Below are positions 53,127-60,852 of a stretch of DNA of 64,000 nt, piece by piece. The translations under genes and the position numbers were made by a program. The notes below the pieces were generated by a model. That model worked only from the letters and a program-made list of their open reading frames with translations, did not search any database and was not told the origin of the DNA. Source of the stretch: Bradyrhizobium liaoningense (GTDB lineage: Bacteria; Pseudomonadota; Alphaproteobacteria; Rhizobiales; Xanthobacteraceae); NCBI RefSeq assembly GCF_018130785.1, contig NZ_JAFCJT010000034.1:1-64000 (forward strand). Direction: 5' to 3'. Position 1 is the stretch's first letter, and each line of letters begins with the position of its first letter.

Positions 53127-53669
53127 TCACTGCGCGTCCGGCTGGCGCGACAGGCGCTTTGCGAAATGAACGGACTGCCAGCCTCCGAGGCCGGTCACCT
53201 CGAAGCCGGCCTTCTTCGCAAGGCCACGCATTTCGGCGTTGGCCCGCGCGGTCTCGGCCGCGATCATCTCATGACCGAGATGGCTCGCGTGCTTCTCCAT
53301 CGCTGTCATCATCTGCAGGCCCACGCCTTTACGCTGAAAGATATCGGCGACGGAGATGGCGAAATCGCCATGACGTGCGATCGCATCATAGGCGTATCGC
53401 GTTTCGCCGATGATCGTGCTCCGCCCTTCCTGCCTGAACTCGGCGAGCAGGGTGAAATGATCGGGATGGCTAACCTTGGCCACGCACTCAGCCGCGACCA
53501 CTGCGAAATCGGCGCGCGCCCCCATGAAGCGCTTGTTGCGCGTCGTCGTGGAAAGCCTCGTGAAATAGATCGAGAGGCTCTCGACGTCCGATGCATCAGC
53601 GGCCCTGATACAGATTGTGTCCTTTGCTTCGGTTGGTTCGACAACGGCATCCAGCAATAACTGCGACAT
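53127..53669 (-). CDS. GNAT family N-acetyltransferase
   Basis: Acetyltransferase of 180 residues. The acetyl-CoA binding motif is FQRKGVGLQMMTAMEKHA (R/Q-x-x-G-x-G/A type) near residue 120, with the preceding strand DFAISVADIF and the following AETARANAEMRGLAKKAGFEV. The N-terminal ICIRAADASDVESLSIYFTRLS is common to GNATs that are fused to CoA-binding domains in larger proteins. The target is unknown, protein lysine or a small molecule. The ATG at 53669 is preferred to 53705. It stands alone in a gap between the cNMP gene and the BchE-like gene. Confidence 0.85.
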   Translation of the reverse strand: MSQLLLDAVVEPTEAKDTICIRAADASDVESLSIYFTRLSTTTRNKRFMGARADFAVVAAECVAKVSHPDHFTLLAEFRQEGRSTIIGETRYAYDAIARHGDFAISVADIFQRKGVGLQMMTAMEKHASHLGHEMIAAETARANAEMRGLAKKAGFEVTGLGGWQSVHFAKRLSRQPDAQ

Positions 53670-53806
53670 GTGCGGGGCTCTCGGCAGGTTGCGCGGGTTG
53701 CACACCTAACCGAGGCCGCGCATTGCCGCTTGGACATTGCTGCCAATCTTGCGGCCGGAAACGAACAGCTCGTTGCCCTGTGCCGTGCCTCACACACCGG
53801 CCGCGT

Positions 53807-55333
53807 TCATGCGGCCTCGCGCGATCCGACGCGCCGTTCAGGCCTCGTCGCGGTCATCGACTGCTCCTCGGCGTCCTGCGGCGCGCCCCAGAACTCCCGC
53901 ACCGTTGGCCCCCATTTCAACCGACGCGCCCGCAGGAATTCCAGGATCTCGTGCGGCCAGACCCTGCGGCCCATCTGCGTGTACCAGCGCATGGCATGAC
54001 GCAATCCCGCGTCACGCTGAAACAGCACCCGCCAGATCGCCTTGGGACGACACTGCAACACCATTTCCGTGAACTTGAACCAGACCAACACCCGCCACGG
54101 CGCCATGTAACGTGTGGCGAGCACCTGATGCTTGTAGTCCCAGCGGCGACGGTCGGGCTGGATCACGCGGCGGTCGGCGGCCAGCCGGAAGTACGGCGTC
54201 CAGCGATGCGGCGTGACGTAGAGCAGCTGAACCTGATCGGGATCGTAGGCAAGCAGCTGCTTCAGGCCATGCCAGTGATCGCGATCGGTCTCCTCCTCGA
54301 ACCCGACCACCCAGGTCGCCATCGACAGGATGCCATGCTGCCGCAGCAGGCGAATGGCCTCGCGGTCGGTCGCGGCGGTCGCGCCCTTGCGGATCAGCTC
54401 CAGCGTCTTCTCGTCGGTGTTCTCAAGCCCGAGCAGGAAGCGCTGCCAGCCGGCCTTCTTGTAGAGATGCAGGATGTCGGCATCGCGCACGATATCGTCG
54501 GCGCGGGTCGAGCCGACCAGGATGAGGTCGACATTCTCGGCGATCAGCGCTTCGAGGAAGGCGCGCCACGCCTTCTTCGACACGGTCGGGTTTTCGTCGG
54601 CGAAGTTGATGACTTTCACGCCGTGCTCGCGGTGCAGGCGCGCTAGCTCCTTGGCGAAGCGAACGGGATCACGATGGCGCCAGCGTGTCCAGAAGCCGCG
54701 CTGGCCGCAATAATTGCACAGATGCGGGCAGCCGCGGGAGAACTGCACGACCACGGCACGCAGGCCGCCCCAATAGCTGTAGCGCGCGTGATCAATCAAT
54801 TCCCATCCGACGCGGTAGGCATCGAGGTCCGCGATGACGGGCGCCGGCGGCGTCGCGCGGGGGCCGGTGGCATCGCGAAACGCGATGCCGGCGATGCCGC
54901 CGAGATCGTGGCCATATTCCAGCGCGCGCATCAGGCGGCGCGCGGTCTCCTCGCCTTCGCCGCGCACGATCGCGCTGACATAGGGTTCATCACGCAGGAT
55001 GTCGCGCCAGTGATAGGTCGGAAAGACGCCGCCATAGACGACCAGTATGCGCGGCCTGGCCTTGACCAGGGCCTGCGCAATCTCCGCGATGACGGGATGT
55101 CCGGAGGTCGAGCCGGAATGGCCGAACAGCACGGCGTCCGGCGCGAAGCGGTTCGCCTGGCTGATGATTTCCGCGATCGGCATCGGGCCGAACTCGGCAT
55201 CGATCAGCCGCACGGTATGACCGTCGTCGATCAGCGGACCGCCGATCGCGAGCAGGCCGAGTGGCGGCAGATGATCGTCGGGGATCCTGCTGCCGATCGA
55301 GGGATGAGGCACGTTGACGAGAAGAACACGCAT
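53807..55333 (-). CDS. BchE-like B12-binding radical SAM protein (anaerobic Mg-protoporphyrin ester cyclase family)
   Basis: Protein of 508 residues. The N-terminal cobalamin-binding region reads SRIPDDHLPPLGLLAIGGPL and LIDAEFGPM, which is the wording I know from BchE. The radical SAM cluster motif is SRGCPHLCNYCGQ (C-x3-C-x2-C) near residue 205. The C-terminal domain ends WYTQMGRRVWPHEILEFL, also as in BchE. BchE makes the isocyclic ring of bacteriochlorophyll without oxygen. No other bch or crt gene lies in the window, so the real substrate may be another tetrapyrrole or something unrelated. It follows the isoprenyl transferase by 130 bases on the same strand. Confidence 0.82.
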   Translation of the reverse strand: MRVLLVNVPHPSIGSRIPDDHLPPLGLLAIGGPLIDDGHTVRLIDAEFGPMPIAEIISQANRFAPDAVLFGHSGSTSGHPVIAEIAQALVKARPRILVVYGGVFPTYHWRDILRDEPYVSAIVRGEGEETARRLMRALEYGHDLGGIAGIAFRDATGPRATPPAPVIADLDAYRVGWELIDHARYSYWGGLRAVVVQFSRGCPHLCNYCGQRGFWTRWRHRDPVRFAKELARLHREHGVKVINFADENPTVSKKAWRAFLEALIAENVDLILVGSTRADDIVRDADILHLYKKAGWQRFLLGLENTDEKTLELIRKGATAATDREAIRLLRQHGILSMATWVVGFEEETDRDHWHGLKQLLAYDPDQVQLLYVTPHRWTPYFRLAADRRVIQPDRRRWDYKHQVLATRYMAPWRVLVWFKFTEMVLQCRPKAIWRVLFQRDAGLRHAMRWYTQMGRRVWPHEILEFLRARRLKWGPTVREFWGAPQDAEEQSMTATRPERRVGSREAA

Positions 55334-55463
55334 GGACTTTCGCTCCCGCTTTGGTTGGCGTGATCGTCCGTCCCACTTCTATGAAGAAGCCCAATCCCCC
55401 GACTGAACCCGAAGACATCGCACGTGACTGCCGCGGAGACTCTTGCTCTGCTCCGCCTCGGCA

Positions 55464-56204
55464 TCACGCGCGGGAAAGTGAAGGCACCTCCTCCGGCATG
55501 ATGGCCTGGAGGCCGCCGAAGCGACGCTCACGGCCATGGAAGGAGGCTAGGGCCGCGGCGAGATCGCCCGAATCGAATTCAGGCCACATCCGCTCGGTGA
55601 AGTGCAGCTCGGCATAGGCGCCTTCCCAGAGCAGGAAGTCCGACAACCGCTTCTCGCCGGAGGTGCGGATGATGAGATCGACGTCGCGAAGGCCGGCCTC
55701 GCCGGTGACGAGCTGCGAGAAGGCTTCGCGGGTGAGGCTCGTCAGCGCCGCCGCCTTCGCTGCGGCGTTGAGGATGGCGTCGCGCGCGGAATAGTCGACC
55801 GCGATGCGCAGGTGCAGCGTGCTGCCCTGCGCGGTGGCGTCTTCCGCGCGCGCGATCGCATTGGCGATGCCGTCGGGCAGACGGTCGCGACGGCCGATCA
55901 CGGTGAGACGCACGCCGTTCCTGGCGAGGCTCTGCACCTCGTTGGCGAGATAGAAGCGCAGCAATGTCATCAGCGCGGCGACTTCGGTTTTCGGCCTGCG
56001 CCAATTGTCGGTGGAGAAGGCGTAGAGTGTCAGCGTCCCGATACCCTGCTTGGGCGCGGCCTCGACGATGCGCCGGATGGCCTCGACCCCGGCCTCGTGG
56101 CCGCGCACGCGCGACAGGCCGCGGCGCGTCGCCCACCGCCCGTTGCCGTCCATGATGATGCCGACGTGAAGCTTCTCGTTGCGAGAGGTCATGTCACTTT
56201 GCAT
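55464..56204 (-). CDS. Isoprenyl transferase (undecaprenyl diphosphate synthase family)
   Basis: Cis-prenyltransferase of 246 residues. Motifs are VGIIMDGNGRWA (catalytic Asp), GHEAGVEAIRRIV, LTLYAFSTDNWRRP, DLIIRTSGEKRLSDFLLW and YAELHFTERMWPEF. All catalytic residues are in place. The usual uppS lies in the frr-cdsA-dxr cluster, whereas this gene sits behind a regulator and a membrane protein, so it is probably a second copy with a special role. The ATG at 56204 is preceded by GGAGA and is itself the centre of a 17-bp palindrome. Confidence 0.92.
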   Translation of the reverse strand: MQSDMTSRNEKLHVGIIMDGNGRWATRRGLSRVRGHEAGVEAIRRIVEAAPKQGIGTLTLYAFSTDNWRRPKTEVAALMTLLRFYLANEVQSLARNGVRLTVIGRRDRLPDGIANAIARAEDATAQGSTLHLRIAVDYSARDAILNAAAKAAALTSLTREAFSQLVTGEAGLRDVDLIIRTSGEKRLSDFLLWEGAYAELHFTERMWPEFDSGDLAAALASFHGRERRFGGLQAIMPEEVPSLSRA

Positions 56205-56212
56205 TGCAAAGT
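56196..56212. promoter_or_regulatory. Operator palindrome ACTTTGCATTGCAAAGT over the isoprenyl transferase start
   Basis: A perfect 17-bp palindrome whose middle is the isoprenyl transferase start codon. A near-identical word lies at 57266-57282 ahead of the membrane protein gene. The likely binder is the winged-helix regulator encoded between the two sites. Confidence 0.65.
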
Positions 56213-56232
56213 CTCCAGTCAAAAAAGGGGGA

Positions 56233-56607
56233 TCAGGTCGAGACGATACCGAGACGGCCAAGCGGCGGCGCCTCGCGGCCAGCGGCCTTGGCAGCGTCGC
56301 GCACCAGCCGCTCGAGCACGGCGAGATAGTCGAGGAAGCGGCGGCGGCCGGCCCTGGTCAAGCGGCAGGTGGTGTGCGGGCGGTTGCCCTCATAGCCTTT
56401 GGTCACCTCGACGAGGCCGGCCTCCTGCAGCACCGCGAGATGCCGGCTGAGATTGCCGTCGGTGAGGCCGCAGAGCTGCTTGAGGTCGGCGAACGCCAGG
56501 CCCTTCGGATGCGCCATCAGCGAGGTCAAAAGCCCGAGCCTCGCCTTCTCGTGGATGACGCGGTCGAGCCCTTCATAGGAAAAGGGTGCGCTGTCAGTCT
56601 TCGACAT
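56233..56607 (-). CDS. Winged-helix transcriptional regulator (MarR/ArsR-like, single domain)
   Basis: DNA-binding protein of 124 residues. The core RLGLLTSLMAHPKGLAF, LKQLCGLTDGNLSRHLAVLQEAGLVEVTKG is a winged helix of the type with the LTDGNLSRHL recognition helix, followed by a wing with RPHTTCRLTRAGRRRF. There is no obvious sensor domain, so a small ligand or the membrane partner may control it. GGAG is six bases ahead of the second ATG (56607). Its start overlaps the end of the membrane protein gene by 14 bases, and the isoprenyl transferase follows 28 bases later. Confidence 0.85.
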   Translation of the reverse strand: MSKTDSAPFSYEGLDRVIHEKARLGLLTSLMAHPKGLAFADLKQLCGLTDGNLSRHLAVLQEAGLVEVTKGYEGNRPHTTCRLTRAGRRRFLDYLAVLERLVRDAAKAAGREAPPLGRLGIVST

Positions 56608-57211
56608 CATGGTCTCCGGACGCGAAATACAGAATGCCCGCCATCACCGACTGCCCGATCACGAAGGGCAGTCCCATGGTCCATGGCGACAGCGTGCGGG
56701 TTTGGCTCGCGAGCACCACGACCGCGAAGCCGGAAATAAAATACCAGGCGCCGGCGAGCGCGACGGTGCGCGGCAGCGAGCGGACGGAAGCAAAGATGCC
56801 GAGCGACACCAGGATCTGCCACAGGCCGGGCAACAGCCACAGCGTCTCGCTCGCGAACTTCCACATCACCACCGCGAGCAGCACGCCGGCGACACCCGCG
56901 GGCAGGAACTGCTCGACCGCCTGATGGATCATGGCGTCGGCCAGGCCCGAGTGATGGCGGCGCGAGCGCGCGCGCATCTCGATGCCGATCATCAGGCCGG
57001 AGAGCACCGCGGCCATTAACCAGCCGAAGAAGAAGGCGAGCGGTTCGCCTGTGGGATCGCCGAGCAGCCAGAATTGGAGGATTGCGGTGAGAAGCGCGAC
57101 AGCACCCGTCGCAGCTATCGTCGCCGGACCATAGCCGCGGAACGCCGTGCCCGCCGCGATCTGGTTGCGGATCGCCACGATGTCGGCCAGTGCCTTGTCG
57201 AGATCGCGCAT
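56594..57211 (-). CDS. Integral membrane protein, co-transcribed with the winged-helix regulator
   Basis: Membrane protein of 205 residues. A cytoplasmic N-terminus (MRDLDKALADIVAIRNQIAAGTAFRG in part) is followed by about six transmembrane helices. I do not know a named family; membrane proteins of this layout are commonly paired with the same type of winged-helix regulator, which suggests a shared job. Helix ends carry MRARSRRHHSG, a strongly basic loop. The start is the ATG at 57211. The operator at 57266-57282 lies 55 bases ahead. Confidence 0.75.
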   Translation of the reverse strand: MRDLDKALADIVAIRNQIAAGTAFRGYGPATIAATGAVALLTAILQFWLLGDPTGEPLAFFFGWLMAAVLSGLMIGIEMRARSRRHHSGLADAMIHQAVEQFLPAGVAGVLLAVVMWKFASETLWLLPGLWQILVSLGIFASVRSLPRTVALAGAWYFISGFAVVVLASQTRTLSPWTMGLPFVIGQSVMAGILYFASGDHDVED

Positions 57212-57265
57212 TGGCAACGCCAAAACCCCGCTCCGCCCCCATTGCCCGGGACTGCCCGGGCCGTC

Positions 57266-57282
57266 ACTTTGTACTGCAAAGT
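57266..57282. promoter_or_regulatory. Operator palindrome ACTTTGTACTGCAAAGT upstream of the membrane protein gene
   Basis: Matches the palindrome at 56196-56212 at 15 of 17 positions. A further half site (CGCAAAGTA) lies nearby at 57292-57300. The position, 55 bases ahead of the start, fits repression of the membrane protein, regulator and downstream genes by the winged-helix protein. Confidence 0.65.
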
Positions 57283-57412
57283 ATATCGCACCGCAAAGTA
57301 AAGGCAAGCCCGGACGTCGCCGCGAGGAGATCCGATTCGAACAAACAACTGTCGGTTGCGCCGCGCATCCTCCCGCGGATATGATGGGTCCAAAAGCGTT
57401 ATGGGGGATGGT

Positions 57413-58663
57413 ATGCGGCTTAAGTCGTTTGTCGTTGCGTCGCTTTTGCAGGTGAGTGTCGCCGGAGCAGCCCATGCGGCGGGGCCGTTCGGCTCCGTCA
57501 ATGTCGGCAACTGGATCGGTGGCGCATTCACCAACGACGAGACCGGTGCGTTCTCCCATTGTGCCGCGACGACCCCTTACGCCAACGGCGTGATTCTCGT
57601 CGTCGGCCAGAATGCTGCGGGCTCATGGATATTGAGCTTTGCGAGCCCCAGCTACCGCTTCAAACAGGGCGAGAACGCCGCGATCGACGTCATCTTTGAC
57701 GGACAGGAGCAGGCCAGGCTGTTTGCCACGGCCAATCAGCCGAACATGCTCTCATCCGTCATGCCCGCCAACGTCGTGCGAACGTTTCAGAAGGCAAGCC
57801 TGATGGTCGCGACGAGCGGCCGCACCGTCCTGAATTTCGACCTGACCTCGACCGGGCCCGTGATTGCGGCGCTGGCCAATTGCGTCACCAAGGTGAAAGC
57901 CGACGGGCTGAGCAAGGCTGGTGACTTCACAAAGGGCGCAGCAAGGCCCGCAGCCACGGCAGACAAGCAAGGCACGCCTCCCGCGGCCAAACCGGGGCGC
58001 ACCGGAAGCTTCAGCGGCACCGGCTTCGTGGTCAGCCCCAACGGACACATCGTCACCAACAACCATGTGATCAATGGTTGCGTCGGCGACATCAAGGGCA
58101 ACCTCACCGGTGAGGCCGCGGCGGTGCTGCGCGTCGTTTCGACCGACGCCACCAATGATCTCGCTTTGCTTCAGGCACCGTCGACGACGACATTCAAGGA
58201 TTTTGCCCGTATCCGCGACCGCTCGTTCCGCTCGGGCGATTCCGTCGTCGCGATCGGCTTTCCCTACCACGGCTTGCTCACCTCGGACTTCACCGTGACG
58301 ACCGGTATCGTGAGCTCGCTCAGCGGCATGCGCAACGACACGCGTTTCCTGCAAATCAGTGCCCCCGTGCAGCCCGGCAATAGCGGCGGCCCGCTATTCG
58401 ACACCACCGGCCAGATCGTGGGCGTGGTCACCGCAAAGCTCCCCGGATTGCGTATCGCCGCTGCCACCGGCAACATTCCAGAGAACATCAACTTCGCCAT
58501 CAAGACCGGGGCGCTGCGCGACTTCCTCGATAATTCCGTGGTGCCCTACCAGACTGCGGAACCGAAGGGCGAGCTCAAGACCACCGACATCGCCGGCAAC
58601 GCGCGCGCCTACACGATGCTGATCTCGTGCATCGGGACGGAGCAGGCGGACGCGAAGCGGTAG
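57413..58663 (+). CDS. Trypsin-like serine protease (S1C), periplasmic
   Basis: Secreted protease of 416 residues. The signal peptide ends at AAHAAG. An N-terminal domain of about 170 residues of unknown kind is followed by a Pro/Ala/Lys linker and the protease domain, with the triad His in TNNHVI, Asp in TNDLALL and Ser in QPGNSGGPLFD. There is no PDZ domain, unlike DegP/HtrA, so the N-terminal domain probably guides activity. The start ATG at 57413 has GGGGGA ahead; 57401 is an alternative. Divergent from the membrane protein gene, so the operator at 57266 could also act on it. Confidence 0.9.
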   Translation: MRLKSFVVASLLQVSVAGAAHAAGPFGSVNVGNWIGGAFTNDETGAFSHCAATTPYANGVILVVGQNAAGSWILSFASPSYRFKQGENAAIDVIFDGQEQARLFATANQPNMLSSVMPANVVRTFQKASLMVATSGRTVLNFDLTSTGPVIAALANCVTKVKADGLSKAGDFTKGAARPAATADKQGTPPAAKPGRTGSFSGTGFVVSPNGHIVTNNHVINGCVGDIKGNLTGEAAAVLRVVSTDATNDLALLQAPSTTTFKDFARIRDRSFRSGDSVVAIGFPYHGLLTSDFTVTTGIVSSLSGMRNDTRFLQISAPVQPGNSGGPLFDTTGQIVGVVTAKLPGLRIAAATGNIPENINFAIKTGALRDFLDNSVVPYQTAEPKGELKTTDIAGNARAYTMLISCIGTEQADAKR

Positions 58664-58681
58664 CTGCGGTCCAGCCTGCGC

Positions 58682-58783
58682 TGTCATGCCCCGCGAAGGC
58701 GGGGCATCCAGTACGCCGCGGCTTCTAGATTCAACACGACCGTCTCGGAGTACTGGATCGCCCGGTCAAGCCGGGCGATGACA
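58682..58783. repeat. Composite dispersed palindrome (GGAATCCAGTA family), copy 3
   Basis: TGTCATGCCCCGCGAAGGCG and GCCGGGCGATGACA ends surround CATCCAGTACGCCGCGG and GTACTGGATCGCC, the same core words as in the copies at 11062-11199 and 12465-12567. It separates the protease gene from the convergent DUF899 gene. Confidence 0.75.
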
Positions 58784-58815
58784 CCTTTGATGAGGGATCC
58801 GGCGTGCCCGCTCCC

Positions 58816-59550
58816 TCACCCGTGGCAGCACGCCCCCTTCGCCTGCGGCTCGTACTGGTCACGCAGGCGGACCCAGTCCATCGGATAGGGCAGCCCGTCC
58901 TCGTGACGGCCGAGCGGGGTGAGATCGAGGTACTGATAGGCCGCGTTCATCATGTCGAGACCGCGGGCGAAGCATGAATAGGTATGGAAGGTCTCGCCGG
59001 GGTCGCTGCGGTAGAACACGCTGATACCGGGAAGCTCCGGGCCGTAGAACGGCGTGGTGCCGAAATTGTATTTCGGCACGCCCTTGTCGATCTGCTCGCG
59101 CGTGAACGAGACCTCGAAGTCATAGTTGAAATCGTTGCCGCCCGACGAGACCCAGTCGAAGGTCCAACCCATGCGCTGCTTGAAGGCCTCGAGCTTGGCG
59201 CTGGGTGCCAGCGAGATCGCGACCGTGCTGGTGCCGCGCGCGGCGAGATGCGGCACCATGCGATCAAGTCCGTCGGCCCAGAACGAGCAGCTCTTGCAGG
59301 CAGCATCCCAGTCAGGCGCGAACATCACATGCTGCACCACGAGCTGCGGGCGACCGCCAAAGAGGTCGCCGAGCGTCACCTTGCCGTTCGGTCCGTCGAA
59401 CACATAGTTCTTATCGACCTTCACCCAGGGCAGTGCGCGGCGCTCCTCGGCGAGGCGCTCGCGCGCCTGGCTGAGCTCCTTCTCATGCGCGAGATGGGCC
59501 TTGCGGGCCGCGATCCATTGCTCGCGCGAGACGATCTGATGTTGCTGCAT
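58816..59550 (-). CDS. DUF899 family thioredoxin-like protein
   Basis: Protein of 244 residues with the DUF899 pattern. WVKVDKNYVFDGPNG opens the thioredoxin-like domain, MFAPDWDAACKSCSFWADG carries the C-x2-C pair, and WVSSGGNDFNYDF, FYRSDPGETFHTYSCFARG and YQYLDLTPLGRHE are the other blocks. The family is thought to be a redox-type protein but has no proven role. The C-terminus ends with a CCHG. GGAGG five bases ahead fixes the ATG at 59550. It follows the AHSA1 gene by 16 bases in one operon with the ArsR gene. Confidence 0.9.
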   Translation of the reverse strand: MQQHQIVSREQWIAARKAHLAHEKELSQARERLAEERRALPWVKVDKNYVFDGPNGKVTLGDLFGGRPQLVVQHVMFAPDWDAACKSCSFWADGLDRMVPHLAARGTSTVAISLAPSAKLEAFKQRMGWTFDWVSSGGNDFNYDFEVSFTREQIDKGVPKYNFGTTPFYGPELPGISVFYRSDPGETFHTYSCFARGLDMMNAAYQYLDLTPLGRHEDGLPYPMDWVRLRDQYEPQAKGACCHG

Positions 59551-59566
59551 GGCGTCCTCCATGGTG

Positions 59567-60046
59567 TCAGGCGACGAAGGCGTCGAGCTTGTCGAGGAAC
59601 GAGCTCCAGCCGCGCTGGTGATTGTCACGTGCGGTTTCGTTGAAGAACTGGGCGTGATGGAAGATCATCAGCGTGCCGGCGCCGTCGGGCTTCAGCGTGA
59701 TCGTCACCAGCGATTCGCGCTCCGGCGTCGAATGCCAGGCCCAGGTGAAGACCAGCCGCTCGTTCGGCACGACCTCGCGATAGATGCCGCCGGCCTCGAA
59801 ATATTCGCCGTCGTCGCGGATGAAGCTGATGCGATAACGGCCGCCATCGCGGACATCGAGCTCAGCTTCAAGCGTTGCCGGCTTCATGTTCGGCGGCCCG
59901 AACCATTGCGCTAGCTGCGCGGCCTGCGTCCAGGCGGCGTAGACTTTTTCCGGCCGCGCGCGGAGCCGGCGCGTGAGCGTGAGGCTTGGACGCTCGCTTG
60001 GACGTTCGGCTGTGCGGGGATCGGCGTTGACGGCTGCGTTGGCCAT
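59567..60046 (-). CDS. SRPBCC/AHSA1 domain protein
   Basis: Protein of 159 residues with the START-like fold of Hsp90 ATPase activator homologues: LTLTRRLRARPEKVYAAWTQAAQLAQWFGPPN, DVRDGGRYRISF, NERLVFTWAW and GAGTLMIFHHAQF, RGWSSFLDKLDAF. Such proteins bind hydrophobic ligands and are very often encoded next to an ArsR regulator. GGAGGAAG supports the ATG at 60046, which lies well inside the ArsR reading frame. Function beyond ligand binding is unknown. Confidence 0.92.
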   Translation of the reverse strand: MANAAVNADPRTAERPSERPSLTLTRRLRARPEKVYAAWTQAAQLAQWFGPPNMKPATLEAELDVRDGGRYRISFIRDDGEYFEAGGIYREVVPNERLVFTWAWHSTPERESLVTITLKPDGAGTLMIFHHAQFFNETARDNHQRGWSSFLDKLDAFVA

Positions 60047-60375
60047 GTCTCTTCCTCCACGAAGGCGGCAAGGCGTTCGAACTTCTCGGACCAGAACTGC
60101 GCGTAGCGATTGAGCCAGTTCATCGCCTGCTCCATCGGCTGCGCGGTGAGCCGGCAGGAGACCGTGCGTCCGGTCTTCTCCCGCACGATCAGACCCGCAT
60201 CCGTGAGCACGTCGAGATGCTTCATGATCGCCGGCAGCGAGACCGGAAACGGCGCGGCCAATTCGCTGACCGACAGGCCGTCCCGCTCGCCGAGCCGCGC
60301 GAGAAGGGCACGCCGCGTCGGATCGGACAGTGCCGCAAAGGTCCGGTCGAGCGTCTCGTCTCTATACTTAACCAT
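59911..60375 (-). CDS. ArsR family transcriptional regulator
   Basis: Winged-helix regulator of 154 residues. The core is RTFAALSDPTRRALLARLGE, LSVSELAAPFPVSLPAIMKHLDVLTDAGLIVREKTGRTVSC, the form usually found with AHSA1 partners and without metal-binding Cys. The regular domain ends near residue 110; the rest (a Pro/Ser/Arg-rich tail) is encoded by DNA that also codes for the AHSA1 start, so the genes overlap by 136 bases. Start at the ATG at 60375, which is in the middle of a long palindrome that probably serves as its own operator. Confidence 0.9.
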   Translation of the reverse strand: MVKYRDETLDRTFAALSDPTRRALLARLGERDGLSVSELAAPFPVSLPAIMKHLDVLTDAGLIVREKTGRTVSCRLTAQPMEQAMNWLNRYAQFWSEKFERLAAFVEEETWPTQPSTPIPAQPNVQASVQASRSRAGSARGRKKSTPPGRRPRS

Positions 60376-60390
60376 ATGGTTTAGTATAGA
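60361..60390. promoter_or_regulatory. 30-bp palindrome over the ArsR start codon
   Basis: Arms TCTATACTTAACCAT and ATGGTTTAGTATAGA differ from perfect symmetry at only one base pair. The ATG of the ArsR gene is within it. Binding by the ArsR dimer would block transcription or translation initiation of the whole three-gene operon. Confidence 0.7.
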
Positions 60391-60475
60391 CGTGAACGAA
60401 AAAGCGTCAAGCAGGAACCCGCGCGTCCGGATCTCCACGACTGCGTGATCACGCAGAGGTCGGTGTGAGGCACGA

Positions 60476-60736
60476 CTAGTATGGCGGAACGTACCGACCA
60501 CGTGACGGCTGAAGCGGAGGCCGTACGGCCATGTGGGCAGGATTTTGTGCGCAATAGCCCTTGCGGCCCGACGCACTCATCACGCACTGCTCGCGGGTCT
60601 GATAGGAACAGTCACCGGGATAGCCGTATTCCGAGTTCTGAATGCACCACGCGTAATCATAGTCCGCGCGCGCCGGGCTCCCGCCAGCGAGCCACACAAG
60701 GACTATGGTGCCCAGCACAAATTGCGCCTTGCGCAT
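60476..60736 (-). CDS. DUF3551 family small secreted protein, copy 1
   Basis: Protein of 86 residues. A signal peptide ends at SPARA, then a short mature part with DYAWCIQNSEYGYPGDCSYQTREQCVMSASGRKGYC split over four Cys residues, as typical for DUF3551 (YPWC...CxYxTxxQC...). The four Cys probably form two disulfides. Family function is unknown. GGGAG lies ahead of the ATG at 60736. A paralogue is encoded 116 bases upstream. Confidence 0.85.
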   Translation of the reverse strand: MRKAQFVLGTIVLVWLAGGSPARADYDYAWCIQNSEYGYPGDCSYQTREQCVMSASGRKGYCAQNPAHMAVRPPLQPSRGRYVPPY

Positions 60737-60852
60737 GACCGATCTCCCATGTTCGCCGCGCGACATGCGACCTCATAGAGGGAAAGGCTCGCGGAGCCGG
60801 TTTATTCCGGAACGATCGCGCAAAAATACGCGGCTGCGCAATGCGCGCGCGG

